Positions 43,965 through 53,795 are shown, counted from the first letter of the stretch. The stretch is 64,000 bases of DNA from Oscillospiraceae bacterium (GCA_018434245.1 JAHDPQ010000113.1:1-64000), one strand, 5' to 3'. Program-made: numbers and translations. The notes: generated by a model from the letters alone, not told the origin.

Positions 43965-44830
43965 TACTTCACCCCCCTTTTTTGTAGGATGCCGAGAATC
44001 TGATCTTTGGCGGATTCCACTGTGTAGGTCTGGGGGCTGATGGGAATCCCTCGCTCCGCCAGCTGCCTGCAAATCCGGGTGATCTGGGGAATGTTAAGGC
44101 CCATGCTCTCCATCTCCGACCCTCGGGAAAAGACCGCCTCCACCGTATCGTAGAGAAAGACTTGCGCCTGATTCATCACCAGCACCTTGGAAGCGTACCG
44201 GGCGATGTCCTCCATGCTGTGGGAAACCAACAGCACCGTGGCCTTCTGCTGCTGATGGTACTCTTTGATTTCCCCCAGAATCCGGTCCCGGCCCCGGGGG
44301 TCCAGTCCGGCGGTGGGCTCGTCCAGAATCAGCACATCGGGACTCATGGCAATCACTCCGGCAATGGCCACCCGGCGCTTCTGCCCCCCCGAAAGCTCAA
44401 AGGGGGACTTTTGCAGGGTGGCTTCCTTCAGCTCCACAAAGGCAGCGGCCTGACGCACCCTGCGGTCAATTTCTTCTTCGCTCAGCCCCATATTCCGGGG
44501 TCCAAAGCTGATGTCCTTGTAGACGGTATCCTCAAAGAGCTGATACTCGGGATACTGAAAAACAAGCCCCACCTGAAAGCGGAAGCGGCGGATTTCCTTG
44601 GGCTTTGCCCAAATATCCTCCCCGCCGATGTAAACCTTACCGGAAGTGGGCCGCAGCAAACCGTTGAGGTGCTGAATCAGGGTACTTTTGCCCGAGCCGG
44701 TATGGCCGATCACCCCGACGAATTCCCCTTTTTCAATATTGAGATTCACATTCCGGATGGCCGCCTGCTCAAAGACGGTCCCTTGGGAATAAATATGACT
44801 TAACTGTTCGGTTCTGATGATGGTGGACAA
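43964..44830 (-). CDS. ecfA2: ECF transporter ATPase EcfA2
   Basis: 288 residues. Walker A GHTGSGKST near 42-50, signature LSGGQKRRVAIAG near 145-157 and Walker B VLILDEPTAGLDP. The start codon is TTG 44830: no ATG fits and GGGAGG lies 9 nt upstream. It follows ecfA1 by 28 bp. Works with EcfA1 and EcfT in group II vitamin transport. Confidence 0.93.
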   Translation of the reverse strand: MSTIIRTEQLSHIYSQGTVFEQAAIRNVNLNIEKGEFVGVIGHTGSGKSTLIQHLNGLLRPTSGKVYIGGEDIWAKPKEIRRFRFQVGLVFQYPEYQLFEDTVYKDISFGPRNMGLSEEEIDRRVRQAAAFVELKEATLQKSPFELSGGQKRRVAIAGVIAMSPDVLILDEPTAGLDPRGRDRILGEIKEYHQQQKATVLLVSHSMEDIARYASKVLVMNQAQVFLYDTVEAVFSRGSEMESMGLNIPQITRICRQLAERGIPISPQTYTVESAKDQILGILQKRGVK

Positions 44831-44858
44831 GGCATACAGCCTCCCTAGAAAGTATAAA

Positions 44859-45707
44859 TTATGCTTTCAGCAGTTCCAGCAGGGCCTGTGCGCAGTGCTC
44901 CTCGGTGATGATGTCCTCGGGCAGAGAAAGCCCTTCCTGCCCCAGCTCATGACAGAGCCGGGTGGCTTGGGGAACATCCAGCCCCACCCGGGTGAGAAGC
45001 TCCACATGGGAAAAAACCTTTTGGGGCGTATCGTCCAGCAGGATTTTGCCCCTGTCCATCACTACCACCCGCCCGGCCCCCGCGGCCTCATCCATATAGT
45101 GGGTGATGTGGACAATGGTGACCCCGTGCTTTTGGTTGAGGTCGTGAAGGGTGCGCATTACCTCCCGGCGGCCCCGGGGGTCCAGCATAGCGGTGGGCTC
45201 GTCCAGCACAATACAGTCGGGGCGCATGGCGATGATGCCCGCAATGGCCACCCGCTGCTTTTGCCCCCCCGAAAGCTGATGGGGCGCGTGGAGCTTGTAC
45301 TTGCTCATTCCCACGGCTTCCAGAGCCTCATTCACCCGCAGGCGGATTTCGGCAGGGGGAACCCCCAGATTTTCCAGCGCAAAGGCAACGTCTTCTTCCA
45401 CCACAGTGGCCACAATCTGGTTGTCGGGGTTTTGAAAGACCATCCCCACCCGACTGCGGATTTCCAGCAGGCGTTCTTCTTGTCTGGTGTCGATGCCGTC
45501 TACCAGCACCTCTCCCCGCATGGGGGTGAGAATAGCATTGAAGTGCTTGGCCAGTGTGGACTTGCCCGAGCCATTGTGGCCCAGCACCGCCACAAACTCT
45601 CCCCGCTGGATGGACAGGCTGACATCCTGCAGCACCGGGGCGGCAGGAATGGCCCCATCGGGAACGGGGTAGGCAAATGTTACGTTTTCACAGCGGATAA
45701 GTTCCAT
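44859..45707 (-). CDS. ecfA1: ECF transporter ATPase EcfA1
   Basis: 282 residues. Walker A GHNGSGKST near 43-51, the Q-loop FQNPDNQIV near 93-101, signature LSGGQKQRVAIAG, Walker B CIVLDEPTAMLDP. First gene of ecfA1-ecfA2-ecfT-truA. RBS GAGG precedes ATG 45707. Confidence 0.94.
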   Translation of the reverse strand: MELIRCENVTFAYPVPDGAIPAAPVLQDVSLSIQRGEFVAVLGHNGSGKSTLAKHFNAILTPMRGEVLVDGIDTRQEERLLEIRSRVGMVFQNPDNQIVATVVEEDVAFALENLGVPPAEIRLRVNEALEAVGMSKYKLHAPHQLSGGQKQRVAIAGIIAMRPDCIVLDEPTAMLDPRGRREVMRTLHDLNQKHGVTIVHITHYMDEAAGAGRVVVMDRGKILLDDTPQKVFSHVELLTRVGLDVPQATRLCHELGQEGLSLPEDIITEEHCAQALLELLKA

Positions 45708-45776
45708 GAGATTACCTCGGATGGTTTGTAATGACAGACAAAGAATTCCACGGTTTTATCGATCGGCATTGCCGAT

Positions 45777-46655
45777 CTACTCCAGAGTCACCCCAGACGC
45801 CAACCACAGGGCGGAGCCGCCACAGGGCAGTACTCGTCCGTCCCCGCTGACGGCAAGGCCCAGCTCGTAGCTTTCCACCCGGCCGCCCAGCACAGGGCAA
45901 AGGACGCTTTCCAGCAGGTAGCGCATCACCGAAGGGGAAAGGCCGGTGGTGTAGCTGTTGAGCAGGAGGAACCGGGAATCCTTGTCCAAAAGCTTGGCGC
46001 AGAGGGTGACAAAATCGTAGATGCTGTCCTCCAGCTTCCAGATTTCTCCTCCCGGCCCCCGCCCGTAGGAGGGCGGGTCCATGATGATGCCGTCGTAGCG
46101 CCTTTGACGGCGCAGCTCCCGAGATACGAATTTATCGCAGTCGTCTACAATCCAGCGGATGGGCTTGTCCGAAAGGCCGGAGGCCTGGGCGTTTTCCCGG
46201 GCCCAAGACACCATCCCCTTGGCGGCGTCCACATGGCAGACCTTGGCTCCCGCCCCAGCGCAGGCCAGAGTGGCTCCGCCGGTGTAGGCAAAGAGGTTGA
46301 GCACCTCTATGGGCTTGTCCTCTTTGCGAATCAGGCTGTCCAGCAGGTCCCAGTTGACAGCCTGTTCGGGGAATAGCCCCGTGTGTTTAAAGCCGGTGGG
46401 ACGCACCACAAAGCGCAGGTCCCGGTAGGCAATCTGCCACTCCCCCGGAATCTTGCGCCGGATTTCCCAGCGGCCGCCCCCCGCCTGAGACCGGTGATAG
46501 TGGGCGTCCGCCTGCTCCCACCGGGGAGATTTGGGGGTGTTCCAGATCACCTGGGGATCGGGGCGCACCAAGGTGACAGAGCCCCATCGCTCCAGCTTTT
46601 CTCCACCGGAGCAATCCAGCAGCTCAAAATCCTTCCAGTTTTTTGCAGTCCTCAT
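45777..46655 (-). CDS. RlmI/RlmK-like class I SAM methyltransferase
   Basis: 292 residues from ATG 46655, after AAAGG. It begins MRTAKNWKDFELLDCSGGEK; WKDFELLD and GEKLERWG are typical of the family. The SAM site is VLNLFAYTGGATLACAGAGA (about 117-136) and the base-flipping/catalytic motif is DPPSYGRGPGG (about 194-204). It overlaps the glmM end by 32 bp. RNA methylation is likely, the target unknown. Confidence 0.85.
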   Translation of the reverse strand: MRTAKNWKDFELLDCSGGEKLERWGSVTLVRPDPQVIWNTPKSPRWEQADAHYHRSQAGGGRWEIRRKIPGEWQIAYRDLRFVVRPTGFKHTGLFPEQAVNWDLLDSLIRKEDKPIEVLNLFAYTGGATLACAGAGAKVCHVDAAKGMVSWARENAQASGLSDKPIRWIVDDCDKFVSRELRRQRRYDGIIMDPPSYGRGPGGEIWKLEDSIYDFVTLCAKLLDKDSRFLLLNSYTTGLSPSVMRYLLESVLCPVLGGRVESYELGLAVSGDGRVLPCGGSALWLASGVTLE

Positions 46656-48006
46656 TCTGGGATAGCCTTTCTTTGAGTTGATCCGCCACCTGATCGGCCA
46701 AAGCGGCGATTTCTTCTTTATTATGCCCCTCAATCATCACGCGAATAAGGGGTTCGGTGCCGGAAGCCCGCACCAAAATCCGGCCGTCGGGGCCCAGTAC
46801 GGCTTTGGCGTCCTCAATAATCTTTTTGGCGCCGGGGTCCACATCCAACTGGGACTTCATCACGGCATCGGCCTGCACGTTAACCATCACCTGAGGGTAA
46901 ACCTCCATCACCGACGCAAGCTCCGAGAGGCGTTTGCCGCTCTGCTTGAGGATGGAAAGGAGGGTGATGGCGGTGAGCTGGCCGTCTCCCGTGGACATAT
47001 GATCCCGCAGAATCAGGTGTCCGCTTTGCTCTCCTCCCAGGTTGTAGCCAGACTTGAGCATTTTTTCCAGCACATACCGGTCCCCCACCTTGGTGGCCTC
47101 CAGATGGATTTCCTGCTCCCTGGCAAATTTAAAGAGGCCCAGATTGCTCATGACGGTGGCCACCACGGTGTTGCCCGCCAGCTTTCCCTGCTCCTTGAGG
47201 TGGGTGGCCAGAATGGCCATGATGACGTCTCCATCCACTACGTTGCCCTTTTCGTCCACGGCAATGCAGCGGTCGGCGTCTCCGTCAAAGGCGATACCCG
47301 CATCGTACCCGCTGCTTTCCATGTATTCGGCCAGCTTGTTGATGTGGGTGGAGCCGCAGTCCCGGTTGATGTTGATTCCGGTGGGCTGGTTGTGCAAAAA
47401 GGTGACATCGGCCTTCAGATGCCGGAACAGCTCTCCGGCGGTGGCGCAGGCACTGCCATTGGAGCAATCCACCAACACTCGCAGGCCGGAAAGATCCCCT
47501 TCCACCGCGGAGCAAAGGTGATCGATGTAGGTTTCGATGAGGTTTTCCCCCTGCTGGATGCGGCCCAGCTCCCAGCCCCAGCGCAGGGAATAGGGCTTTA
47601 CTTTATCCAGCACAATTTGTTCGATTTCAAACTCGGCGGCATCGGGAAGCTTGATGCCCTCCGGCCCGAAAATCTTGATGCCGTTGTATTCGTAGGGATT
47701 GTGGGAGGCGGACAGCATAATCCCGGCGTCGGCGTGAGATTTCACCACCAGACAGCTCAGGGCAGGGGTAGGAACCACCCCTGCCAGAATCACGTCTGCC
47801 CCCACCGATGTAAGGCCTGCCGCCAAGGCGGCCTCCAGCATATCGGAGGAAATCCGGGTATCCTTTCCGATTAAAATCACCGGCTTGCGGCCGATCTGCT
47901 CCGCCACCACCATGGCGGCGGCTCGGCCCACATTCATCACCAGTTTACAGCTCAGCTCGGTGTTGGCGATGCCCCGCACCCCGTCGGTTCCAAAAATTCT
48001 TCCCAT
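46624..48006 (-). CDS. glmM: Phosphoglucosamine mutase
   Basis: 460 residues. Converts glucosamine-6-P to glucosamine-1-P for peptidoglycan. Active phosphoserine Ser101 is in MLSASHNPYEYNG; the Mg site DGDADR is near 243-248; the sugar loop GEQSGH is near 330-335; the phosphate loop RASGTEPLIRVM is near 420-431. RBS AAAGGCAGG is upstream. Slightly longer than usual at the C-terminus, where the methyltransferase start lies. Confidence 0.95.
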   Translation of the reverse strand: MGRIFGTDGVRGIANTELSCKLVMNVGRAAAMVVAEQIGRKPVILIGKDTRISSDMLEAALAAGLTSVGADVILAGVVPTPALSCLVVKSHADAGIMLSASHNPYEYNGIKIFGPEGIKLPDAAEFEIEQIVLDKVKPYSLRWGWELGRIQQGENLIETYIDHLCSAVEGDLSGLRVLVDCSNGSACATAGELFRHLKADVTFLHNQPTGININRDCGSTHINKLAEYMESSGYDAGIAFDGDADRCIAVDEKGNVVDGDVIMAILATHLKEQGKLAGNTVVATVMSNLGLFKFAREQEIHLEATKVGDRYVLEKMLKSGYNLGGEQSGHLILRDHMSTGDGQLTAITLLSILKQSGKRLSELASVMEVYPQVMVNVQADAVMKSQLDVDPGAKKIIEDAKAVLGPDGRILVRASGTEPLIRVMIEGHNKEEIAALADQVADQLKERLSQNEDCKKLEGF

Positions 48007-48166
48007 TAATTAGCCTGCCTTTCACGATTGCCACGCCGATAAACCCGGCAGAAACATTTATTTTGATTCATTAGACTATATGCCTTGGGACAAACCCGCT
48101 ATACCTGCCTTAAATTTGGCAGATACCGTAGTTTTTCCACCCAAAGGGATGGAGTGGGGAAGCTCC

Positions 48167-49225
48167 TTACTCCTGTGTGTTCAAGCTCATCTGCTCCGGC
48201 ATGTCACCGGGAGGGGTAAGCCCCAGATGCCGGTAAGCCAGCGCTGTGACCACCCGTCCTCGGGGTGTTTTGGAGAGGAAGCCGATCTGCATGAGAAAGG
48301 GCTCGCACATATCCTCCAAGGTCACCGATTCTTCCCCCACGGCGGCGGCCAGGGTCTCCAGGCCCACCGGGCCTCCTGCGTAGTTTTGGATGATGGTGGA
48401 GAGTACTCGCCGGTCAATGGTGTCCAGACCCAGCTCGTCCACCTCCAGCCGCTGCAGGGCGGTGGCGGCAATCTCCCGGGTGATGACTCCTTCCCCCAGC
48501 ACCTGAGCAAAGTCCCGCACCCGCTTGAGGAGGCGGTTGGCAATGCGGGGGGTTCCCCGGCTGCGCCGGGCCAGCTCCATGGCCCCCTCCTCATCACAGG
48601 GTATTTCCAAGATATGGGCGGACTGGGTGATAATCTGGGTCAGCTCCTCGGGGGAGTAGAGCTCCAGACGCATCACCACACCAAACCGGTCCCGCAAAGG
48701 CGCAGTCATCTGTCCCGCCCGGGTGGTGGCTCCCACCAAGGTGAACCGGGGCAGGTCCAGCCGGATGCTCCGGGCGCTGGGCCCTTTGCCGATAATGATG
48801 TCCAGAGCGTAGTCTTCCATGGCGGGATAGAGAATTTCTTCCACGCTACGGCTCAGACGGTGAATCTCATCAATAAAGAGAAGGTCCCGATCCCCCAGAT
48901 TAGTGAGCAGGGCTGCCAGATCCCCCGGCTTTTCGATAGCCGGCCCCGAGGTGACCCGCAGGTTGACATCTAAGGTGTTGGCGATAATCCCCGCCAGGGT
49001 GGTTTTTCCAAGGCCGGGAGGGCCGTAGAGCAAAACGTGATCCAGACAGTCCCCCCGCTGGGAGGCAGCTTCCATAAAGACAGAGAGGTTTTCCTTTACC
49101 TTTTGCTGCCCAATGTACTGATCCATGGTTTTGGGGCGCAGGGAAAAGTCCCTGTCTTCGGGCAGGGTGTCGGGACTCACCATGCGGTTTTCAAAATCCA
49201 TTTCCAAATCGGGAAGTTCCGACAT
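48167..49225 (-). CDS. ruvB: Holliday junction helicase RuvB
   Basis: 352 residues. AAA+ motor of branch migration. Walker [10 protein letters not shown] near 68-76, Walker [11 protein letters not shown] near 116-125, sensor and winged-helix parts follow ([15 protein letters not shown] near the end). It begins 40 bp after the ruvA stop. ruvC is not next to it. Confidence 0.96.
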   Translation of the reverse strand: MSELPDLEMDFENRMVSPDTLPEDRDFSLRPKTMDQYIGQQKVKENLSVFMEAASQRGDCLDHVLLYGPPGLGKTTLAGIIANTLDVNLRVTSGPAIEKPGDLAALLTNLGDRDLLFIDEIHRLSRSVEEILYPAMEDYALDIIIGKGPSARSIRLDLPRFTLVGATTRAGQMTAPLRDRFGVVMRLELYSPEELTQIITQSAHILEIPCDEEGAMELARRSRGTPRIANRLLKRVRDFAQVLGEGVITREIAATALQRLEVDELGLDTIDRRVLSTIIQNYAGGPVGLETLAAAVGEESVTLEDMCEPFLMQIGFLSKTPRGRVVTALAYRHLGLTPPGDMPEQMSLNTQE

Positions 49226-49265
49226 TGCAATCCTCCATGCTATGCTAAGGTGTTGTTATTTCAAG

Positions 49266-49868
49266 TTACCGTCCCCGGGCCAGCTTTTTGAGCGCCAGCT
49301 TGACCATCTCCTCCACAGGGACGCTTTCGTCCAGATCGGACACCGCCAGAGTGGCGTCGGTTTGGGTATAGCCCAGTGCCACCAGAGCGCTGATGGCCTC
49401 GGAAAGGTTCCCGGCAGTGCGCCCCGTCTGGCTGATCTGACTGGTTTGAGGGGAGGAGAAATCGGCGGCTCCCACTTTGTCCCGCAGCTCCAAAATCATC
49501 CGCTCCGCCAGCTTTTTGCCCACGCCGGGGGCCACGGTGAGAGCCTTGTAATCTCCGGCGGCAATGCTCAGAGCAAACCGGTCCGGCGGCATGCCGGACA
49601 AAAGACTCAGCGCCACCTTGGGGCCCACGCCGGTCACACCGATCAGCATCTTAAAGCAGTCCAGCTCCTGCTTGTCGGCAAAGGCAAACAGGTCCAGAGC
49701 GTCGTTGCGAATCAGCATGTGGGTAAATACCTCCACCTGTGAGCCAATGACTCCCACGGCGGCAATGGTGGAAAGGGTGGCGCGGCAAAGGTAGGCCACA
49801 CCGCCACATTCCACGGCGATGCTGGAATCGTCATAGTACACCAAAGTTCCGGAAAGAGAATAGATCAT
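49266..49868 (-). CDS. ruvA: Holliday junction DNA helicase subunit RuvA
   Basis: 200 residues from ATG 49868. The N-terminal OB fold begins MIYSLSGTLVYYDDSSIAVE, two helix-hairpin-helix units follow (LIGVTGVGPKVALSLLSG and LTVAPGVGKKLAERMILELR) and a C-terminal UBA-like domain binds RuvB. A nine-codon upstream extension is not supported by an RBS. Confidence 0.95.
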   Translation of the reverse strand: MIYSLSGTLVYYDDSSIAVECGGVAYLCRATLSTIAAVGVIGSQVEVFTHMLIRNDALDLFAFADKQELDCFKMLIGVTGVGPKVALSLLSGMPPDRFALSIAAGDYKALTVAPGVGKKLAERMILELRDKVGAADFSSPQTSQISQTGRTAGNLSEAISALVALGYTQTDATLAVSDLDESVPVEEMVKLALKKLARGR

Positions 49869-49958
49869 ATTTAGAAAACCTCGCAGACAGGGCATGTCCC
49901 CCGTATTGCGGCGGGACAGCTCTGGTGATGCGCCGGTGGGCTGCGCTTACTCTCTGTT

Positions 49959-49988
49959 AGAATACCACTTCTGGAATAGGGAAGTCAA
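49959..49988 (-). promoter_or_regulatory. Promoter of ruvA-ruvB
   Basis: -35 TTGACT (49988-49983) and -10 TATTCT (49964-49959), 18-bp spacer. The leader is about 84 nt. Confidence 0.6.
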
Positions 49989-50319
49989 TAACGGCAGGTT
50001 CTTTACGAGCCTTGGGGCAACAGAAAAATCGGCGTTGCGATAGAAATACCGCTCCTTTTCGGCAGCAAAAACTGCAAGCCTTCCCTTTGGTGAAAAGGTG
50101 CACGAGGCAGAGTCTTTTCATCCGGTATTTGCCTCTTTTCAAGGGGGCCCTTGACTACCGGTGGCAACTGTGAGACAATGGAGCTGTTTCTCGGCGGTTT
50201 GGGTCAAATTGTCATGGTAAAAACACCGCGGCGGGACAGAATAGAAGAGCGGCATCAACCCGGCAGAACAGCGGCGCCCAGATGCTCTCTATCCACAGAA
50301 TATAGATGTCAAAATACGA
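49989..50319. other. Intergenic spacer, ruvA to CNNM gene
   Basis: About 330 bp with no confident gene. A minus-strand frame of roughly 54 codons beginning MKRLCLVHLF (ATG near 50121) has a modest AGAGG site, but its composition is not convincing. No repeats or tRNA seen. Confidence 0.4.
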
Positions 50320-50349
50320 TTGACATTGATATGTTCCATATACTATAAT
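50320..50349 (+). promoter_or_regulatory. Promoter of the CNNM/CorC pair
   Basis: TTGACA (50320-50325) and TATAAT (50344-50349) with an 18-bp spacer, both perfect hexamers. Confidence 0.85.
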
Positions 50350-50409
50350 AAAAATGGATTTTTGTACATAGAATAGAGAGATGTTTGCAAAGGAGAGGAT
50401 AGGCACTCT

Positions 50410-51687
50410 ATGGACAGTGACAGTTTACTGTTATACTGTGGTCTTTTGGCATTGATTCTGGGCGGCGGGTACTTTGCCTGTGCCGAGACGGCTTTTGCGT
50501 CGTCCAATAACATACGCATTAAAAACCGAGCCGAAAAAGGCGATCAGCGGGCCAAAGATGCACTGTATGTCCTGGACCACTTCGACAAGGCCCTTTCCAC
50601 CCTTTTGGTGGGCAACAATATCATGCATATCGGAACAGCCTCCCTGGCCACCCTGCTGGTAACGCGTTTGTGGGGCGCGGGTGCTGTTGTTTATTCCACA
50701 ATCGTCACAACGATGGTGGTTTTTTTCATTTCCGAAATGCTGCCCAAAAGCTTTGCACGAGAATACCCGGAAACCACCGCTTTGTTTCTGGCAGGCTCCC
50801 TGCGGTTTTTGATGAAGATTCTCAGCCCAGTAACCCTTGTGTTTTCATGGCTGGGCAACTGGGTTTCCAAATTCTTCGCGAAAGCCCAGTCCCCTTCCGT
50901 CACCGAAGATGAGCTGTACGACATTATCGAATCCATTGCCGATAACGGCAAGATGCAGGCTGCGGAAAGCAAGCTGATCTTTTCCGCTCTGCGGTTCGAC
51001 GATATCACCGCTCAGGAGATTCTCACCTCCCGGGTTTCGGTGGTGGGGGTGGAGGTGGAATCCACTTATAGCGAAATTCTGGATACCATCAAAAACAACA
51101 AGTTTTCCCGCCTGCCTGTTTACCGGGAGACTCTGGACGATATTTTGGGTATCCTGAATATACGGCGTTTTGTCAAAAGCTATCTGCAAAATGGGGAGAG
51201 CGTTCCCGTCACCGAGCTGATGGACGAACCCTATTTTGTACACAAAAAGAAGCGCATTGACGACTTGCTGGACGAAATGAGCGCCCAACGGCTTCACATG
51301 GCGGTGGTGCGGGACGACTTTGGCGGCACCATGGGCATTGTAACGGTAGAGGATATTCTGGAAGAGCTGGTAGGCGAAATCTGGGACGAAACCGACGTGG
51401 TGCGGGAGGAATTCCAGGCCATTGGTGGCAACCGCTTTGAGGTAAGTGGCGACTACGATATTCTCGACGCTTTTGAGCAAATGGACTTCGAGGATGATGT
51501 GCCCCGGGAGGACCAGGAGCACAAGACCATCAGTGCCTGGGCTCAGGAAGAGCTGGGCCGCATTCCCCAGGAGGGGCTCACCTTTCAGTACCAACAAATT
51601 CACGCCACCATCCTTCAGGTCAACCACAAGCGCCGCATCACCAAAGTACTGCTGGAGCTGCGGGAGCCCGAAACTACCCCCGACTAA
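50410..51687 (+). CDS. CNNM/CorC family transporter, copy 1
   Basis: 425 residues. DUF21 membrane domain (four hydrophobic segments within 1-155), a CBS pair (about 195-320) and a CorC_HlyC C-terminal domain (about 345-420). Such proteins move or sense Mg/Co/other divalent ions, or act in efflux; older names call them hemolysins. AAAGGAG lies about 12 nt upstream. It is followed 41 bp later by a paralogue. Marks are CAETAFASSNN near 25-35 and GTMGIVTVEDILEELVGEIW near 304-323. Confidence 0.9.
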   Translation: MDSDSLLLYCGLLALILGGGYFACAETAFASSNNIRIKNRAEKGDQRAKDALYVLDHFDKALSTLLVGNNIMHIGTASLATLLVTRLWGAGAVVYSTIVTTMVVFFISEMLPKSFAREYPETTALFLAGSLRFLMKILSPVTLVFSWLGNWVSKFFAKAQSPSVTEDELYDIIESIADNGKMQAAESKLIFSALRFDDITAQEILTSRVSVVGVEVESTYSEILDTIKNNKFSRLPVYRETLDDILGILNIRRFVKSYLQNGESVPVTELMDEPYFVHKKKRIDDLLDEMSAQRLHMAVVRDDFGGTMGIVTVEDILEELVGEIWDETDVVREEFQAIGGNRFEVSGDYDILDAFEQMDFEDDVPREDQEHKTISAWAQEELGRIPQEGLTFQYQQIHATILQVNHKRRITKVLLELREPETTPD

Positions 51688-51728
51688 GCCAACGGCATCA
51701 TGATTGCATAAAGGAGCTGTTACTCCAA

Positions 51729-53027
51729 ATGGAGGACTACTGGCCATATATTACCATCATCATACTGGTTGCGTGCTCCGCGTTTTTTTCCGCCTCCGAG
51801 ATTGCCTACGCCTCCCTCAACAAGCTGCGCCTGAAAAACGCTGCCGAGGAGGGCGGGCTGCGGGCCATTTGGGCCGGACGGATTGTGGATCAGTATGAGC
51901 GCTCTCTCTGCACCATTCTCATGGGCAACAACCTGGTGAACATCGGCGCTTCCTCTGTGGGCACCGTCATCGCCATGGAACTGGTGGGCGGGGAGCAGGG
52001 CGCCGCCTATGCCACCGCCATCATGACGGTGATCATCCTCATCTTTGGCGAGATCGTCCCCAAGCAGGTGGCCAAGCAGCACGCCGACAGCTTTTCCCTC
52101 ATGGTTGCGCCGCTGATCCGGCTGCTTACCGTTATCACCCAGCCCTTGGTCACCGTGGTGATGTTTTTGGTAAACAGCATCTCCCGGCTGTGGGGCGGCA
52201 AGGGGGAAGCTCAGGGCATCACCGCCGACGAGCTGGTTACCATTATCGAAACTGTTGAGGACGAAGGCGTCATCGACGAGGAACGAAGCGACCTGCTTCA
52301 GTCCGCCATCGAATTTTCCGAGGTGGAGGTGCAGGAGATCATTACCCACCGGGTGGATATGCTGGTGATCGACATTGACGACTCCCTGGATGAGATTTTG
52401 CAGACGGTGATGGAATCCAGCTACTCCCGCATTCCCGTTTACGAGGATAACATCGACAACATTATCGGTGTGCTGGTGGTCAACCAGTTCTACCGCAAGC
52501 TGCTGGAAACCAAAGATTTTAACCTGCGTTCTCTGCTCACCCCTGTCTGCTACGTCCACGAATCCCTCACCCTTCCGGTGGTCTTTGAGGAGCTGCAGCG
52601 CCAAAAGATGCAGCTGGCCGTGGTCATTGATGAGTACGGCGGCACTCAGGGTATTGTCACCATGGAAGATATTCTGGAGCAGCTGGTGGGTGAAATCTGG
52701 GACGAGTCCGACGAGGTTTACGACGAATTTGTAGAACTGGGCGAAAATCTTTACGAATGCAGCGGGAATCTCGGGGTAGACGACTTCTTTGACCACCTGG
52801 ATCTGGACCCTCCCATGGAGGAGGATGACGATTACATGAGCATGGGTGGCTGGGCCATCGAAATGCTGGACGGTTTCCCCAACGAGGGGGATCACTTTCA
52901 ATATAAGAACCTCTTTGTCACCGTCACCGAGATGAAGGAGCAGCGTGTGGTCAAGCTGCAGATCGAGGTGGACCCGCTTCTGGAAGCACAGGAGCAAGCC
53001 GGGGACCGTCTGCGCAACCAGCACTGA
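51729..53027 (+). CDS. CNNM/CorC family transporter, copy 2
   Basis: 432 residues, same domain order as the preceding gene: DUF21 with ASEIAYASLNKLRLKNAAEE near 22-41, a CBS pair with GTQGIVTMEDILEQLVGEIW near 307-326, and the CorC_HlyC end. The two sequences are clearly paralogous but well diverged. The strongly acidic stretch PPMEEDDDYM near 365-374 is unusual. RBS AAAGGAG is 12 nt upstream. The proteins may form a heteromeric ion transporter. Confidence 0.9.
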   Translation: MEDYWPYITIIILVACSAFFSASEIAYASLNKLRLKNAAEEGGLRAIWAGRIVDQYERSLCTILMGNNLVNIGASSVGTVIAMELVGGEQGAAYATAIMTVIILIFGEIVPKQVAKQHADSFSLMVAPLIRLLTVITQPLVTVVMFLVNSISRLWGGKGEAQGITADELVTIIETVEDEGVIDEERSDLLQSAIEFSEVEVQEIITHRVDMLVIDIDDSLDEILQTVMESSYSRIPVYEDNIDNIIGVLVVNQFYRKLLETKDFNLRSLLTPVCYVHESLTLPVVFEELQRQKMQLAVVIDEYGGTQGIVTMEDILEQLVGEIWDESDEVYDEFVELGENLYECSGNLGVDDFFDHLDLDPPMEEDDDYMSMGGWAIEMLDGFPNEGDHFQYKNLFVTVTEMKEQRVVKLQIEVDPLLEAQEQAGDRLRNQH

Positions 53028-53035
53028 CGAAACAA

Positions 53036-53075
53036 TAAAAAGAGCTCTCTGCTAATGGGCAGGAGCTCTTTTTTA
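53036..53075. terminator. Bidirectional terminator
   Basis: Arms AAAAGAGCTCTCTGC and GCAGGAGCTCTTTT (one bulge) with a six-base loop, A-run on the left and T-run on the right. It separates the CNNM gene from the convergent membrane protein gene. Confidence 0.85.
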
Positions 53076-53109
53076 TTGAGGTTATGTAGGTGGAGTGCTT
53101 GCGGCGGCA

Positions 53110-53637
53110 TCAGTATCCGGGGGTGTAGGCAAAAAACTGCCCCAGCCCGCTGAGAAACAGCCCCCGAGACAAAGCCAACGTAAGCACCAGCAGCACCCCG
53201 GTGGGGATGATATTCCGCAGCAGGGTTTGGGTATGATAGCAAAAGTAATTCATCACTACGGCCATCACCACCAAACTGCCCAAGATTAGATAGTAGACAA
53301 AAGCGTTGACCAAAATATAGCTTCCTGCCATGCCGCGAATCATGGCGGAAAGAAGCCCCAGAGCCACCAGCACCCGTACAAAATCCAACAGCGGATAGGC
53401 TCCCATCAAGGTATAATAGGGACGGCGGACTTCCGGCTCCTCGTAGCGCAAATCCTGTGCCAGCCGAATGATGTAAACCAGATATTTAATCAGCAACAGC
53501 GTCCCCATGCCAACATACAGATACTTAACATAGGGCATTACCAGATCGGCCAGCTCCTCAAAGGGAATAAAATCCGCATTGATAAACAGGGAGGCCATTG
53601 CCAGCACCATCATCAATACATCCAAGAAAAAGGCCAT
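53110..53637 (-). CDS. Hypothetical membrane protein
   Basis: 175 residues from ATG 53637, after GAGGTGAG. Four or five hydrophobic segments (about 5-25, 36-62, 82-100, 106-130, 145-165). No family recognised. A long in-frame extension upstream lies in the promoter region and is not supported. It is divergent from the ferredoxin/hcp operon and may answer to the same signal. Confidence 0.75.
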   Translation of the reverse strand: MAFFLDVLMMVLAMASLFINADFIPFEELADLVMPYVKYLYVGMGTLLLIKYLVYIIRLAQDLRYEEPEVRRPYYTLMGAYPLLDFVRVLVALGLLSAMIRGMAGSYILVNAFVYYLILGSLVVMAVVMNYFCYHTQTLLRNIIPTGVLLVLTLALSRGLFLSGLGQFFAYTPGY

Positions 53638-53698
53638 ACTCTCACCTCGTCTGTTATTTGACCGGATCCGTGCTTTTGGGACAAATCCCGTTGCCGCT

Positions 53699-53727
53699 AT
53701 TCTATCATAAGATAAGCAGCCTGACAA
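53699..53727 (-). promoter_or_regulatory. Promoter of the membrane protein gene
   Basis: -35 TTGTCA (53727-53722) and -10 TAGAAT (53704-53699), 17-bp spacer. Confidence 0.6.
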
Positions 53728-53752
53728 ATAAAAAAAATCATTTTCATAGTTT

Positions 53753-53795
53753 TGTTGCAAAAGCAACATACTTGAGGAAGCAACTGTAGTATAGT
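53753..53795 (+). promoter_or_regulatory. CRP/FNR-type site and promoter of the hcp operon
   Basis: A perfect palindrome TGTTGC-AAAA-GCAACA lies at 53753-53768. The -10 TATAGT (53790-53795) has no good -35 box. The predicted start at 53802 puts the palindrome centre at -41.5, the class II activator position. A CRP/FNR-family activator such as HcpR is the natural candidate given hcp downstream. No regulator gene is in this window. Confidence 0.6.

Noticed and set aside
46678..47874. 398-codon open frame antisense to glmM
   Set aside because: Mirror frame of glmM with no recognisable domain or RBS.
49957..50142. Possible small basic Cys-containing peptide before ruvA
   Set aside because: Weak RBS, unconvincing composition, overlaps the ruvA promoter; left as spacer.
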